NCBI GenBank assembly: GCA_944325435.1
Contig: CALVAC010000016.1
Location: 1 to 64,000 of the forward strand
Origin: an uncultured Bacteroidales bacterium
Lineage (GTDB): Bacteria; Bacteroidota; Bacteroidia; Bacteroidales; UBA932
Reading direction: 5' to 3'
Length of the DNA: 64,000 nt
Both the position numbers and the translations under genes were made by a program. The stretch's first letter is position 1. The number at the start of each line of letters is the position of its first letter. Positions 39,104 to 48,972 of the stretch are shown in pieces. The notes under the pieces are model-generated. The model saw only the letters and a program-made list of their open reading frames with translations, had not been told where the DNA came from and ran no database searches.

Positions 39104-39760
39104 TTATTTCTTTAATTCGGCTATGACCGTCTCGCAGGCCCTGACCTCATCGCCGATATTGACTTTGATGTCGCTCCCGAGCGGAAGATACATGTCTATG
39201 CGGGAACCGAATTTGATTATTCCGCATTGCGAACCCTTGGTCTCTGTATGCCCCACTTTTGCATAGCATACGATCCTTCTGGCGAATGTTCCTGCAAGCT
39301 GTTTGAAGAACACCTCTCCTGACGCGTTCCTGATGGCCATTGATGTGTGCTCGTTGAGTTCCGATGCCTTCGGCAGGAAAGCCAGAAGATATTTTCCTGG
39401 ATGGTACTTGTAGTAGGTCACTTCTCCGGAGATCGGCCAGAAATTGACATGGACATTGAAGAAGTCCATATAGACCGACACCTGGATGCATTCGCCTTTT
39501 ATGTATTCTTTCTCATAGACTTTCTCTATTATCACGACTTCTCCATCAGCGACGGAAGTCACCATATTCTCCCCTTCTGCCGTATGCCTCCTCGGGACAC
39601 GGAAAAAGAAGAATACGAATATCATAAAGAATATCAGAATGGCAGATATGGGATACGATATGAACTGGTACGCAATAAAATGCAGGCTGAGATATATCAG
39701 CAGCCCGCAGAAAAGCCATATTGCGGCTATAGTTCCAAGACCATCCTTGTGTATAGTCAT
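39104..39760 (-). CDS. psd: Phosphatidylserine decarboxylase, short form
   Basis: A 218-residue enzyme making phosphatidylethanolamine. Two N-terminal membrane helices (about 11-30 and 34-53) precede the decarboxylase domain. The conserved SVYMDFFNVHVN block sits at about 95-106, and the self-cleavage site FGSR has Gly185-Ser186, where cleavage yields the pyruvoyl group. The Gly-Ser-Arg variant of the motif is the type found in short PSD-related enzymes. It follows cdsA by 54 bp; a minus-strand TATTTTTG box at 39782-39789 could be an internal promoter. Confidence 0.92.
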   Translation of the reverse strand: MTIHKDGLGTIAAIWLFCGLLIYLSLHFIAYQFISYPISAILIFFMIFVFFFFRVPRRHTAEGENMVTSVADGEVVIIEKVYEKEYIKGECIQVSVYMDFFNVHVNFWPISGEVTYYKYHPGKYLLAFLPKASELNEHTSMAIRNASGEVFFKQLAGTFARRIVCYAKVGHTETKGSQCGIIKFGSRIDMYLPLGSDIKVNIGDEVRACETVIAELKK

Positions 39761-39814
39761 AGTATCCTACGATTCAGATTGCAAAAATATAAAAAATCTT
39801 TGACATAATGAAAG

Positions 39815-40645
39815 CTACAGCAGCCTGGTCATCTCCATAAAGATGATGCCCATCGGCAACGCTGTCAGGGCACTGTCAAACCTGTCCAGATATCCTCCGT
39901 GCCCCGGTATGCTGTTGCCGGAATCCTTGACTGAATAGTGCCGTTTCCACTGGGACTCTATCAGGTCCCCGTAGACACCGGATATGTTGATAACTATGGC
40001 GATAGAAATGGATTTCAAAAGGGACAGCTCCAGCAGTCCGGCGTAATGCAGTCCGACCGATACCAGAATGGCGACAGAGAATCCGCCCCAGAAACCTATC
40101 CAGGATTTTTTCGGGGATATTTCCGGAAACAGTTTCTTGCCGTATTTCTGGCCGAGGGTGCATCCGAACAGGTATGCACCGACATCCGAGCCCCATATTA
40201 TCGCAAAGAAACAGAGCAGCAGCATCCCATCGTAGTTGCCTCTGCTGTCGAAGACGGCAAAGTTGGTCAACGCCATCGGGACAGCGATATAGAGTATGGC
40301 GGTGTACAGGTTGGCGAACTTCCCGAATTCCGTCTTGTCCTTGACATATAGCGAGTCTATCATCACCATAAAGACAGGGATAATCGAAAGGATGACCATC
40401 CTCCCCGGGATGTCATAGCTCTTGAACAGGAATGTCAATATGAAAAGCGTCACAGCCGCCAGTATCGCCAGCAGCTGTGAAAACCTGTAGGAAGTCCCCA
40501 TAGTCATCCGGAAGAACTCGAACATCATCATCCCGGTAATCCACAGCATCAGTGCAGCGAAAGAGAACCTGCACCAGAGCAGGGCACCGATCATAATGGC
40601 GAGGAACCCTATTCCTGACAGGGTCCTGACAATCAGATTCTTCAT
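39815..40645 (-). CDS. cdsA: Phosphatidate cytidylyltransferase CdsA
   Basis: A 276-residue inner-membrane enzyme that makes CDP-diacylglycerol. It has about eight transmembrane helices and the full CDP-DG synthase signature near the C-terminus: SQWKRHYSVKDSGNSIPGHG followed by GYLDRFDS. SPKKSWIGFWGG is also typical. Its start overlaps the ftsH stop by four bases, and psd, the user of its product pathway, comes next. Confidence 0.95.
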   Translation of the reverse strand: MKNLIVRTLSGIGFLAIMIGALLWCRFSFAALMLWITGMMMFEFFRMTMGTSYRFSQLLAILAAVTLFILTFLFKSYDIPGRMVILSIIPVFMVMIDSLYVKDKTEFGKFANLYTAILYIAVPMALTNFAVFDSRGNYDGMLLLCFFAIIWGSDVGAYLFGCTLGQKYGKKLFPEISPKKSWIGFWGGFSVAILVSVGLHYAGLLELSLLKSISIAIVINISGVYGDLIESQWKRHYSVKDSGNSIPGHGGYLDRFDSALTALPMGIIFMEMTRLL

Positions 40646-42693
40646 AACTTTTCCTGTCCTTCTCCGGCCTCTGTGGTATCCGATGGATCAACCGGCTGCC
40701 CCTTCTGCGCATCTCCGGGTTCCTCTTCCGGAGCATCCATCAACGAATCCTTGCTCCCCTTACGCGGACCGAGTATCCTCTCCAGGTCATCAGCGAAGAT
40801 CACCTCTTTCTCAAGGAGAAGGGCAGCAATCGCAAGGAATCCATCCTTATGCTCATCCAGAATCGCCCGCGTCCGGTCGTGTATTGTCCGTATCAGGTCC
40901 TTGACCTCACTGTCTATCAGTTCCGCCGTCTTCTCGCTGTACGGCTTGCCCAGCTCGAATCCTCTGGACCCAGTTGAATCATAGAAAGACACGGTACCCA
41001 CCTTATCGCTCATTCCGTAGTATGTGACCATAGCGTATGCCATCTTGGTGAGTCTCTCGAGATCGTTCAGCGCCCCGGTGGATGGCTGGCCGTTCACTAT
41101 CTCCTCTGCGACCCGGCCTCCTATCAGCGAACACATCTCATCGTACATCTGCTCCCTTGTCACAAGCTGTCTCTCCTCAGGAAGATACCATGCCGCCCCG
41201 AGGGACTGTCCGCGAGGGACTATGGTCACCTTGAAAAGAGGATTTGCATACGGAAGAAGCCAGCTTACCGTTGCATGTCCTGCCTCATGGTGGGCGATGG
41301 ATTTCTTCTCCTCAGGAGTTATTATCTTGTCCTTGCGCTCCAGACCTCCTATTATCCTGTCCACGGAATCCAGAAAATCCTGTCTGTCGATCTCAGGCTT
41401 GTTGCGGCGTGCCGCAGTCAGGGCAGCCTCGTTGCAGACATTGGCGATGTCGGCCCCGGAGAAACCCGGGGTGTGCTTTGCAAGGAATGTCACATCGAAA
41501 TCCTTTGCAAGCTTGAGTCCCCTTAGATGCACATTGAATATCTCTTCCCTCTCCTTGAGATCCGGCAGATCCACATGTATCTGCCTGTCGAAACGGCCTG
41601 CACGCAGCAGAGCCTTGTCAAGTATGTCAGCTCGGTTGGTAGCGGCAAGGATTATCACCCCTGAATTGGAATCGAATCCATCCATCTCGGTCAGGAGCTG
41701 GTTTAGGGTGTTCTCCCTCTCGTCATTGGATGAGAATCCGCCGTTCTTGCTCCTGGCGCGGCCTACTGCATCTATCTCGTCTATGAACACGATACACGGA
41801 GCCTTCTCCTTGGCCTGACGGAACAGGTCGCGGACCCGCGATGCGCCCACACCCACGAACATCTCCACGAAATCAGATCCGGATATGGAGAAGAACGGCA
41901 CATTCGCCTCTCCGGCAACCGCCTTGGCCAGCAATGTCTTTCCTGTACCCGGAGGGCCCACGAGCAAAGCTCCCTTGGGAATCTTTCCGCCCAGAGCCGT
42001 ATATTTCTGCGGGTTCTTCAGGAAATCAACTATCTCCATCACCTCTTCCTTCGCTCCATAGAGCCCTGCCACATCCTTGAATGTCACTTTCATATTGGTC
42101 TTCTCCGCCAGCTTGCCCGTGGACTTGCCCACGGCAAAGATATTGCCTGGCCCGGCACCGCCACCGAGATTGCGGTTCATTCCCCGGAACATGAAATACC
42201 ACATCACTATCAGCAATATGGGAAACAGGAGCCATTCGAGGATTGTGCTCCACATCTTGCTGTCATTTTCTATCACCACCTTGAACCTGTCGGATTCAGG
42301 CAGGGAATCGTTCAGTGCCGAGAACATCTCCTCGGCATTGAAGCTGCTCGACACGAGAAAGAAAAAATGCGGAGACTTGGATGGCACCGAGCCGCCGAAC
42401 TTGTCCGCGTATTTCTCGAGACGGTCGGGACGTACTGTGACCTTGCCCTCGAAGTCATTCCTCACGTATGTGATTTCCTTGACATCTCCAGCCCTGACCA
42501 TCTCCTTGACATCCTCCCACTCGATTTTCTGCGGATTGGCTCCGCCCTGGTTGAAGAACATCCATATTATACCAAAAATCAGGAGAATATAGAGCCACGA
42601 CATATTGAAAGAGATTTTCATCTGCTTCCTGTCCCTGCCTCCGTTCCTGTCTTTATCCTGCATATTGCCGTCCATCTGGCCTTTATTGTCCAT
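40642..42693 (-). CDS. ftsH: ATP-dependent zinc metalloprotease FtsH
   Basis: A 683-residue inner-membrane protease of the AAA+ family. Two transmembrane helices (about 31-47 and 151-169) flank a periplasmic region. Walker A is GPPGTGKT (246-253), Walker B IVFIDEID (301-308), the arginine-finger region LRAGRFDRQ (363-371), and the zinc site HEAGH (469-473). The C-terminus is acidic and Pro/Gln-rich. Length is standard. It degrades membrane and regulatory proteins and is followed by lipid-synthesis genes. Confidence 0.97.
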   Translation of the reverse strand: MDNKGQMDGNMQDKDRNGGRDRKQMKISFNMSWLYILLIFGIIWMFFNQGGANPQKIEWEDVKEMVRAGDVKEITYVRNDFEGKVTVRPDRLEKYADKFGGSVPSKSPHFFFLVSSSFNAEEMFSALNDSLPESDRFKVVIENDSKMWSTILEWLLFPILLIVMWYFMFRGMNRNLGGGAGPGNIFAVGKSTGKLAEKTNMKVTFKDVAGLYGAKEEVMEIVDFLKNPQKYTALGGKIPKGALLVGPPGTGKTLLAKAVAGEANVPFFSISGSDFVEMFVGVGASRVRDLFRQAKEKAPCIVFIDEIDAVGRARSKNGGFSSNDERENTLNQLLTEMDGFDSNSGVIILAATNRADILDKALLRAGRFDRQIHVDLPDLKEREEIFNVHLRGLKLAKDFDVTFLAKHTPGFSGADIANVCNEAALTAARRNKPEIDRQDFLDSVDRIIGGLERKDKIITPEEKKSIAHHEAGHATVSWLLPYANPLFKVTIVPRGQSLGAAWYLPEERQLVTREQMYDEMCSLIGGRVAEEIVNGQPSTGALNDLERLTKMAYAMVTYYGMSDKVGTVSFYDSTGSRGFELGKPYSEKTAELIDSEVKDLIRTIHDRTRAILDEHKDGFLAIAALLLEKEVIFADDLERILGPRKGSKDSLMDAPEEEPGDAQKGQPVDPSDTTEAGEGQEKL

Positions 42694-42710
42694 CTGTCAA
42701 TCCTTTTCCG

Positions 42711-43061
42711 TTATTCTTCCTTGAATTCTGTCCTGCCTGCATCAGCCCACAGGTCTTCCAGACGATAGAAAGCCCTGTATTCAGTCTGGAATATATGCAC
42801 GACTATGTCCCCGTAATCGAGGATAATCCAGATAGCGTTCTCACGTCCCTGGCTCCTTATGACCTTCCTGTTGCACAGCTCTGCCATCCTATCCTCCACA
42901 TTGTCGGCAATGGAGAGGACATTTGTCCCTGAATCCGCGTTGCACACAATGAAATAATCCGATATGGCTGTTCCTATCTTCTTCAGGTCAAGCGACACGA
43001 CATCCTTTCCTTTCTTTTCCATCATCGCGTCTGCAATGACCTTCACTTCCTTGTTGTCCAT
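42711..43061 (-). CDS. rsfS: Ribosomal silencing factor RsfS
   Basis: A 116-residue RsfS/Iojap protein that binds ribosomal protein L14 and blocks joining of the subunits. Family signs are the central KIGTAISDYFIVCNADSGTN, then QGRENAIWIILDYGDIVVHI and FYRLEDLW. It is first in the ftsH-cdsA-psd run, 17 bp before ftsH, and has its own strong -7 box that overlaps the region controlling birA. Confidence 0.94.
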   Translation of the reverse strand: MDNKEVKVIADAMMEKKGKDVVSLDLKKIGTAISDYFIVCNADSGTNVLSIADNVEDRMAELCNRKVIRSQGRENAIWIILDYGDIVVHIFQTEYRAFYRLEDLWADAGRTEFKEE

Positions 43062-43078
43062 CCGTAAATAATAATTGT

Positions 43079-43086
43079 TAATTTTG
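43079..43086 (+). promoter_or_regulatory. -7 box of the birA promoter
   Basis: TAATTTTG matches TAnnTTTG exactly, 30 bp before the birA ATG at 43117. It sits 6 bp from the opposing rsfS box, so the two promoters use overlapping DNA. Confidence 0.55.
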
Positions 43087-43092
43087 CGACCG

Positions 43093-43100
43093 CAAAGATA
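43093..43100 (-). promoter_or_regulatory. -7 box of the rsfS-ftsH operon promoter
   Basis: The minus strand reads TATCTTTG, an exact TAnnTTTG match, 31 bp before the rsfS ATG at 43061. A TTG lies upstream at 43115-43117, with shorter spacing than usual (14 bp). Confidence 0.55.
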
Positions 43101-43116
43101 ATCAAAATCCGCACCA

Positions 43117-43887
43117 ATGAAAAGAGACTACCATATAATATGGCATAATACAATAGATTCCACAAATTCCGAGGCTGCCAGACGCATTTCTGACATTGAC
43201 AATCTGTCAGTCATAGCGGCAAGACGGCAGACTGCGGGCAGAGGACAGAGGGGGAACACGTGGCATAGCACACCGGGAAAGAATCTGACTTTCTCTTTGA
43301 CCGTGAAATGGGGACGGGACGGGGTTCCGGATATCAGGTCGAAAGACCAGTTCACCGTATGCAGGACTGTCACGCTTGCACTGACCGCCTGGCTGGAGGC
43401 AAAAGGTATATGCTCAATGATAAAATGGCCGAACGACATTTATGTGAACGACAGGAAAATTTGCGGAATCCTCATCGAAAACAGGATGCGCGGAGAATAT
43501 CTGTCCGAAAGCATAATAGGTATCGGACTGAATGTAAACGAGACAGGATTTCCTGCATATCTTCCCAATCCCGTATCCGTCAGAGAAGAGACCGGGGCCA
43601 TATATGACCTGGACCTTTGCCTTGAGGAGATACTCGTCTGTTTCGATGCCAGGCTGGATATGGCAGAGACCGCCGAAGGCAGGGCGAAGCTTGAAACTCT
43701 CTATTCGGACAGGCTCTACCGCAAGAATGAAGCACATCGCTTCATCGATATGGTTTCCGGCCAGGAATTCACAGGGGTGATATGCGGCGTTTCCGAATCT
43801 GCCTGCCTCATCGTCCGGATACAGAAAGAAGGCGGATCCTCTTGCATAAGAGAATTCGCCTTCAAGGAAATCGCCTATATCATCTGA
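43117..43887 (+). CDS. birA: Biotin--[acetyl-CoA-carboxylase] ligase BirA
   Basis: A 256-residue biotin-protein ligase without an N-terminal DNA-binding domain, so an enzyme only and not the repressor type. Motifs are GRGQRGNTWHSTPGKNL (biotinyl-AMP loop), MIKWPNDIYVNDRKICGILI and a C-terminal SH3-like domain with SGQEFTGVICGVSESACLIV. It is a single-gene unit. It ends 9 bp before the decayed SUMF1 gene, which runs the opposite way. Confidence 0.93.
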   Translation: MKRDYHIIWHNTIDSTNSEAARRISDIDNLSVIAARRQTAGRGQRGNTWHSTPGKNLTFSLTVKWGRDGVPDIRSKDQFTVCRTVTLALTAWLEAKGICSMIKWPNDIYVNDRKICGILIENRMRGEYLSESIIGIGLNVNETGFPAYLPNPVSVREETGAIYDLDLCLEEILVCFDARLDMAETAEGRAKLETLYSDRLYRKNEAHRFIDMVSGQEFTGVICGVSESACLIVRIQKEGGSSCIREFAFKEIAYII

Positions 43888-43896
43888 TGCTACAGC

Positions 43897-44574
43897 TTAT
43901 TCGTTGAACACGACACGGAATCCGTTTATGACAGTCGCGGAGCCCGGAGAACCGTTGGACCGGCATGCCGAGCGGAATTCCTCATAGCCGGACTGGTAAT
44001 GCTGCAGAGATGATGTGAACTGACAGCCTCTCACTGTTTTTTGAGACCCTTCTGTCTTCATGTAGTCAGTGGCTTCCTGAGGGTTCTCCTTTGCATCAGG
44101 ATGGTCATCGTATGCCCATTTACCGTCCAGGCACCATTCAGCCACATTTCCGAGAATGTCATAGAGTCCCCACGGATTAGGCTCTTTCAGCCCTACTTCG
44201 TGCGTCTGGTCACCGGAATTGTCCCTATACCATGCATAGTCGCCGACAAGGCCCATATCAGTGCCCCAGAAATAAGGGGTCGTCGTCCCAGCCCTGCAAG
44301 CGAATTCCCATTGGGCTTCGCTCGGAAGCGACCCTCCTGCCCATCTCGCGAATTCCTTTGCTCCGTACCACGTGACGAAATTCATTGGGTAATCTCCTTT
44401 ACCATCCTTTACGGTCCATAAGCCATCCTTGTACTCGCATTCCGGTTTTTTATCGAGGACGGCATACAGTAGACAAGAGGCTGGACCCCGTCCTCGTATG
44501 TCCCGTATCTCCAGTCTTCAGGCACATTCAGGGCATTGAGGAATGCCACGAACTGCGCCCTCGTATTTTGTCAT
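43897..44574 (-). pseudogene. Decayed SUMF1-domain (formylglycine-enzyme-like) gene
   Basis: The last 162 codons (43897-44385) encode most of a SUMF1 domain: FVTWYGAKEFARWAGG, LPSEAQWEFACRAG, PWGLYDILGNVAEWCLDG and a terminal NGFRVVFNE. Upstream the same domain continues but in other frames. MTKYE (44574-44560) is joined after a shift near 44559 to AQFVAFLNALNVPEDWRYG, and a second shift near 44467-44472 leads to DKKPECEYKDGLWTVKDG, which runs into the intact part. The glycine-rich N-terminal TFTMGS-type motif expected of SUMF1 proteins is missing. At least two indels and a larger deletion are needed, so the gene is broken unless the sequence has errors. Confidence 0.8.
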
Positions 44575-45431
44575 CCTGAAATCCCTGCTGAAAGCGTATT
44601 CCTTGTAAAGGACTTGCTGCCTCCCGGGAGCAACTCCGTATCCTTGTCAAGAATCTCGTCATCTCCATAGGTCCTGCCTTCCTGAACAAACTCAAACAGA
44701 CTGCTCCCTTCAGGAAGTGTCTGTGCCGGCAGAACGGCGCGGAATGCATATCCAGCATCAGATTTTCCGGATGACCGCATCCTGACATCAGCCGGAACAC
44801 CTGAAGGGACAGCAGACCAGCCATCCCCGACCGTCACGGAAGTCTGCACTCCTTTCAGGGTGACGGTGAGGTCATCGGATGGGCCGCAGCCTTTTCCGCA
44901 AGGCGGCAGAATTATTTCGACAATGGACATCAGTGGCGTGAAATCAAGATTTACAGGCAATGTACTTTCAACGCCCGAAGCAGAGGCAGTCAGGATGGCA
45001 TATCCGGAGAAATCCTCCAATCCGCTCTGGTCTTCAGGAACTGCAAACGCGATATCGGCAGGATTGTCAAGGTTTTCATTATACGGGTAATATGCGTATA
45101 TGTCCACACCGTTTTCACCGGGCCAGCTGATGGAGGCGGCATCTCCGCACGACCATCCGGAACCATCATATTCCAGCTTCAGGTTATCCATCAGGTTCCC
45201 TGAAGGCTGGAGACCGGTTCCTGACTCAACTGCAAAAAGCCCGATGGCATCTTCCTGTTCCCAGCCATCTTTGAATGTCTCTCCGCAAGGAACTATCCCG
45301 ATATTGAACTCCAGGCTTCCCGGATCTACATTTTCAGGAGAAGAAGGGACGGTCGGGATATCGGCCGGCCTCTCTTCTTTCCCGCATGCGCATACGCCTT
45401 GTACAGCTGCGCATAACAAGACTAATTTCAC
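44571..45431 (-). CDS. Fimbrillin-like (Mfa-type) lipoprotein, probably part of a broken gene
   Basis: A 286-residue protein with a short lipoprotein signal (VCAC near residue 16) and a fimbrillin-family body: AIGLFAVESGTG, WPGENGVDIYAYYPYN, and DLTVTLKGVQTSVTV. The only good start is a GTG at 45431 overlapping the rpe stop. It ends with a short tail just as the SUMF1 remnants begin (stop and next ATG overlap, ATGA). In Bacteroidota, fimbrillin-like N-termini occur in front of SUMF1 domains in one polypeptide, so this may be the front half of that decayed gene and not an independent pilin. It could also be complete as it stands. Confidence 0.6.
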   Translation of the reverse strand: MKLVLLCAAVQGVCACGKEERPADIPTVPSSPENVDPGSLEFNIGIVPCGETFKDGWEQEDAIGLFAVESGTGLQPSGNLMDNLKLEYDGSGWSCGDAASISWPGENGVDIYAYYPYNENLDNPADIAFAVPEDQSGLEDFSGYAILTASASGVESTLPVNLDFTPLMSIVEIILPPCGKGCGPSDDLTVTLKGVQTSVTVGDGWSAVPSGVPADVRMRSSGKSDAGYAFRAVLPAQTLPEGSSLFEFVQEGRTYGDDEILDKDTELLPGGSKSFTRNTLSAGISG

Positions 45432-46090
45432 TTTTCATCTGACGATGTGCTGTTCCTGATTTTTCTGATAACTGCCGCCGGATCGTCCGCTCTGAAGACT
45501 GCGCTGCCCGCAACAAGGATGTCTGCCCCGGCCTCAGCAAGGACCGCGGAATTCTCCGGGGATACACCACCATCCACTTCTATTGCACAGTCCGCACCCT
45601 GCCTGCAGATCTCTTCTTTCAGTGCCGCCACTCTTGAATATGTGCTTCCGATGAATTTCTGTCCGCCGAAACCTGCAAATACGGACATGATCACAATGTA
45701 TTTGCACAGCTTGATAAATGGAAAGAGCTTCTCGACAGCGATGTCGGGATTTATGGCAAGTCCTGGCTGCATTCCGTGTCTGAGGACAAGTTCAAGCACG
45801 GCAGCGGGGTTATCCACGGCATCGTAATGGAAACTCAGCATCTCAACGCCTGCACTGGCGAACCTTTCCACATATTTCTCGGGATGGACAATCATAAGAT
45901 GTGCATCGAGCGGCAGGACAGCCTTTTTCGCTATGGCTTCAACGACAGGAAAGCCGTATGATATGTTGGGGACGAATGAACCGTCCATTATGTCCAGGTG
46001 GAAAAGATCCGCGGCGGAATTGACCATCTCCACATCTTTCTCAAGATGCAGGAAGTCTGCAGAAAGCATTGATGGGGCTACCTTTGGCAT
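45428..46090 (-). CDS. rpe: Ribulose-phosphate 3-epimerase
   Basis: A 220-residue TIM-barrel enzyme of the pentose-phosphate pathway that interconverts ribulose 5-phosphate and xylulose 5-phosphate. Motifs are SMLSADFLHLEKDVEMVNSA, LFHLDIMDGSFVPNISYG (metal-site His and Asp), LPLDAHLMIVHPE and IEVDGGVSPENSAVLAEAGA. Complete and of normal length. It starts 3 bp after the pepD stop in the dnaA-pepD-rpe run. Confidence 0.97.
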   Translation of the reverse strand: MPKVAPSMLSADFLHLEKDVEMVNSAADLFHLDIMDGSFVPNISYGFPVVEAIAKKAVLPLDAHLMIVHPEKYVERFASAGVEMLSFHYDAVDNPAAVLELVLRHGMQPGLAINPDIAVEKLFPFIKLCKYIVIMSVFAGFGGQKFIGSTYSRVAALKEEICRQGADCAIEVDGGVSPENSAVLAEAGADILVAGSAVFRADDPAAVIRKIRNSTSSDEK

Positions 46091-46093
46091 TTG

Positions 46094-47518
46094 CTATTCA
46101 AATTCGCTGACAATCCTGTCCAGCAGTTTCACAAACCTGTCCAGGGATGCAAGGTCTAGCCTTTCCCCTGGCGCATGGACTCCCCTGAGCGTGGGACCGA
46201 AGGATATCATATCGAGATCAGGGTATATGTCCAGAAACAGGCCGCATTCAAGACCCGCGTGGATGGCCCTCACGACAGGCTCGGTACCGAAAAGTTCCCT
46301 GTAAGTGTCCCTTGTCACCTGCAGTATGTGTGATTTCAGGTCCGGCTGCCAGCCAGGATACTCGTTCTCGTGCGTCACATCCGCACCTGCAAGCTCCATA
46401 CATGCCTGCATCTTCTCACCGGCCGCCCTGCACGCACTGACAACCGAGCTTCTCTGGTTGGATGTGACAGTCACCGTCCTGTCTCCCGTCATCTTCACTG
46501 CAGCCAGATTGGAGGATGTCTCAACAAGACCGTCTATCTCGCGGCTCATAGCGAGCACCCCGTGAGGAGCGGCCACAAGCATTGACACCAGCCGCTGCGC
46601 ATCAGCATCCGACATTGCTGCATACTCTCCCGTCACTTCCCTGCATTCACACGACATCTCAGGTTCGGTGGCCGCGTATTCAGAACGCACATCCGAAGAG
46701 AACCGGGAGAAAAGGTCCATCAGAGTCTTCCCATCCCCCCTGACTGCAAGCACACAGGATGCCTCCCGTGCAATGGCGTTGCGTTTGTTGCCGCCATCTA
46801 TCGTGCACAGGGCATAATTGCCGAGAGCGGAGTAGAGGAATCGGGCAAGCAGCTGCACCGCATTGGCCCTTCCTTTGTCGATGTCGTCCCCGCTATGGCC
46901 GCCGATACAGCCGCCGATACTGAATGAAAGCAGTTTTGTTCCTTCCGGCAGTCCTGTCGTCCCATAATGGAACACGCCCGTGGTATCCACGCCTCCTGCG
47001 CAGCCTACAAAGAGTTCTCCCTCATCCTCAGAATCGAGATTTATCAGGGTCTTTCCGGTAATGAACCCGGGCTTGAGGGACTTGGCTCCATCCAGTCCCG
47101 TCTCCTCGGACACAGTGAACAGACATTCTATGCGCCCTGTCGGACTGTCGCTCTCCAGAATGGCAAGTTCGGCCGCCACACCTATGCCGCAGTCCGCTCC
47201 GAGGGTGGTGTCCGGAGCTACCATCCAGCCATCCCTGATCTCGTACCTTATCGGGTCTTTGGAAAAGTCGTGCTCGACATCCGACCTCTTTTCACATACC
47301 ATATCCGAATGGCTCTGGAGCACAAGGACAGGCACATTCTCCTTTCCGGGAGATGCCGGCTTTACAATGACCACATTACCTGCCTCATCTGTCCTGCACT
47401 CCAGAGAGTGGACCGCCGCGAAATTCTGGAGATACGCTATGATCAGCTCTTCATGCCCTGATTCCCGCGGCACACGGGTAATCTCCTTGAAGATATCAAG
47501 AACTCTGTTGGAATCCAT
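46094..47518 (-). CDS. pepD: Aminoacyl-histidine dipeptidase PepD
   Basis: A 474-residue cytosolic M20-family metallopeptidase (Xaa-His dipeptidase). Metal-site motifs are VLQSHSDMVCEK, TTLGADCGIGVA (Asp bridging two metals), the catalytic Glu in FTVSEETGLDGA and a C-terminal AIHAGLECG. The lid-domain block SFSIGGCIGGHSGDDI is present. It lies 38 bp after dnaA in the same direction. Confidence 0.95.
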   Translation of the reverse strand: MDSNRVLDIFKEITRVPRESGHEELIIAYLQNFAAVHSLECRTDEAGNVVIVKPASPGKENVPVLVLQSHSDMVCEKRSDVEHDFSKDPIRYEIRDGWMVAPDTTLGADCGIGVAAELAILESDSPTGRIECLFTVSEETGLDGAKSLKPGFITGKTLINLDSEDEGELFVGCAGGVDTTGVFHYGTTGLPEGTKLLSFSIGGCIGGHSGDDIDKGRANAVQLLARFLYSALGNYALCTIDGGNKRNAIAREASCVLAVRGDGKTLMDLFSRFSSDVRSEYAATEPEMSCECREVTGEYAAMSDADAQRLVSMLVAAPHGVLAMSREIDGLVETSSNLAAVKMTGDRTVTVTSNQRSSVVSACRAAGEKMQACMELAGADVTHENEYPGWQPDLKSHILQVTRDTYRELFGTEPVVRAIHAGLECGLFLDIYPDLDMISFGPTLRGVHAPGERLDLASLDRFVKLLDRIVSEFE

Positions 47519-47556
47519 AGTAACTGTATGTTTTTCCGTCGTGGGACGGGTATTCT

Positions 47557-48972
47557 CTACCGTACTGAAGACAGCATCTTCTCAATGTCCGTGACATACT
47601 GCTTGAAAGTCCTGTCAGTGGACATAAGGTCGGACACCGTAGTGCACGCATGGAGTACAGTGGCATGGTCCTTCCCCCCTAACTCCGCTCCGATAGTGGA
47701 AAGCGAACAGTTGATATGCTGACGGGTCATATACATTGCAATCTGTCTCGCCTGGACGATCTGGCGTTTCCTCGACTTGGACAGGAGGGTATCCTGCGAT
47801 ATGTTGAAATATTCGCAGACCACATTCTTCACCTTGTCCACAGTCATATCCTCGGTCTGCTCCCCGACAATCTTCTCCGTAATCTTCTCCGCAAGTTCCA
47901 CCGTAGCCTCCTTGTGCGCAAGCGTCGCGTTCGCTATCAGCGAGATGAGCGCGCCCTCCAGCTCTCTGAAATTGCTGCGTATTCTCGTCGCAAGGAAGAC
48001 AAGCACATCCTCGCTCAGTTTGACCCCTTCCCTGAAGGCCCTTGCCTTGAGCATTGAAAGCCTTGTCCCGTAATCCGGCTGCTGCAGCTCCACAGAAAGT
48101 CCCCACTTCAGTCTTGACAGGAGTCTCTCTTCGAAATCATGCAGCTCCACAGGAGGTCTGTCAGAAGTGAAAATCAGCTGCCGGCTGTTCTGATGCAGGT
48201 GGTTGAACACGTGGAAGAAGGCATTCTGAGTGCCTGGTGTGGCCAGCTCCTGTATGTCATCCACGATGAGCACATCCATTTGCATGTAGAAAGCCAGGAA
48301 ATCCGTCAGCCTGTTCTTGATGACAGCATCCACATACTGTGTCTTGAACTTGTTTGCCGACACATAGAGGACTACAAGCTCCGGAAACTTCTCCTTGATG
48401 TCGATGCCTATCGCCTGTGCTATGTGTGTCTTGCCGAGCCCCGGCCCGCCGAACAGGAAAAGAGGGTTGAAAGCTGTCCTTCCCGGTGCGAGGGAAATGC
48501 TCTCTCCTGCGGTTATTCCCATCTTGTTGCACTCCCCTTTCACTAGATTGGCGAAGCAATAGACTGGATTGAGCTGTGAATTCACCTGCAGTCTCTGTGT
48601 CCCGGGATATACGAAAGGCCCCGGGTTGGCTGCCGGAGAGTATGTCGGGACCGATATGGTCTTGTTCACCGGCACCTTGCCGTGAGCTGCAGGATATGTC
48701 ATAGGCGGCTGGACAGATACCGGCCTCACCATATAGTTGAGCCTGGCATCCGCCCCGAGCTCCCTCTTTATGACTTTCTTGATTACATCCAGAAAATATT
48801 CCTCTATATATTCCCTGAAATATTCGGATGGTACCTCCACCGTCAGTACAGCCTCATGGAGCGATACCGGACGGATAGGCTTGAACCAGGTATTGAACTG
48901 CTGTGGCTCAAGTATATTCTCAAAAACCTTGAGACACCCGTTCCACACTTCAATATGTCTGTCCTGTACCAT
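47557..48972 (-). CDS. dnaA: Chromosomal replication initiator DnaA
   Basis: A 471-residue initiator. Domain I spans residues 1-80, a Pro-rich linker about 81-130, and the AAA+ domain has Walker A GGPGLGKT (175-182) and Walker B DVLIVDDIQELA. The C-terminal domain IV has GGKDHATVLHACTTV, the DNA-binding signature. The ATG at 48972 is preceded by a near-consensus -7 box (CATCTTTG, 49023-49030, minus strand). An A+T-rich gap of 282 bp lies upstream. pepD and rpe follow. Confidence 0.97.
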   Translation of the reverse strand: MVQDRHIEVWNGCLKVFENILEPQQFNTWFKPIRPVSLHEAVLTVEVPSEYFREYIEEYFLDVIKKVIKRELGADARLNYMVRPVSVQPPMTYPAAHGKVPVNKTISVPTYSPAANPGPFVYPGTQRLQVNSQLNPVYCFANLVKGECNKMGITAGESISLAPGRTAFNPLFLFGGPGLGKTHIAQAIGIDIKEKFPELVVLYVSANKFKTQYVDAVIKNRLTDFLAFYMQMDVLIVDDIQELATPGTQNAFFHVFNHLHQNSRQLIFTSDRPPVELHDFEERLLSRLKWGLSVELQQPDYGTRLSMLKARAFREGVKLSEDVLVFLATRIRSNFRELEGALISLIANATLAHKEATVELAEKITEKIVGEQTEDMTVDKVKNVVCEYFNISQDTLLSKSRKRQIVQARQIAMYMTRQHINCSLSTIGAELGGKDHATVLHACTTVSDLMSTDRTFKQYVTDIEKMLSSVR

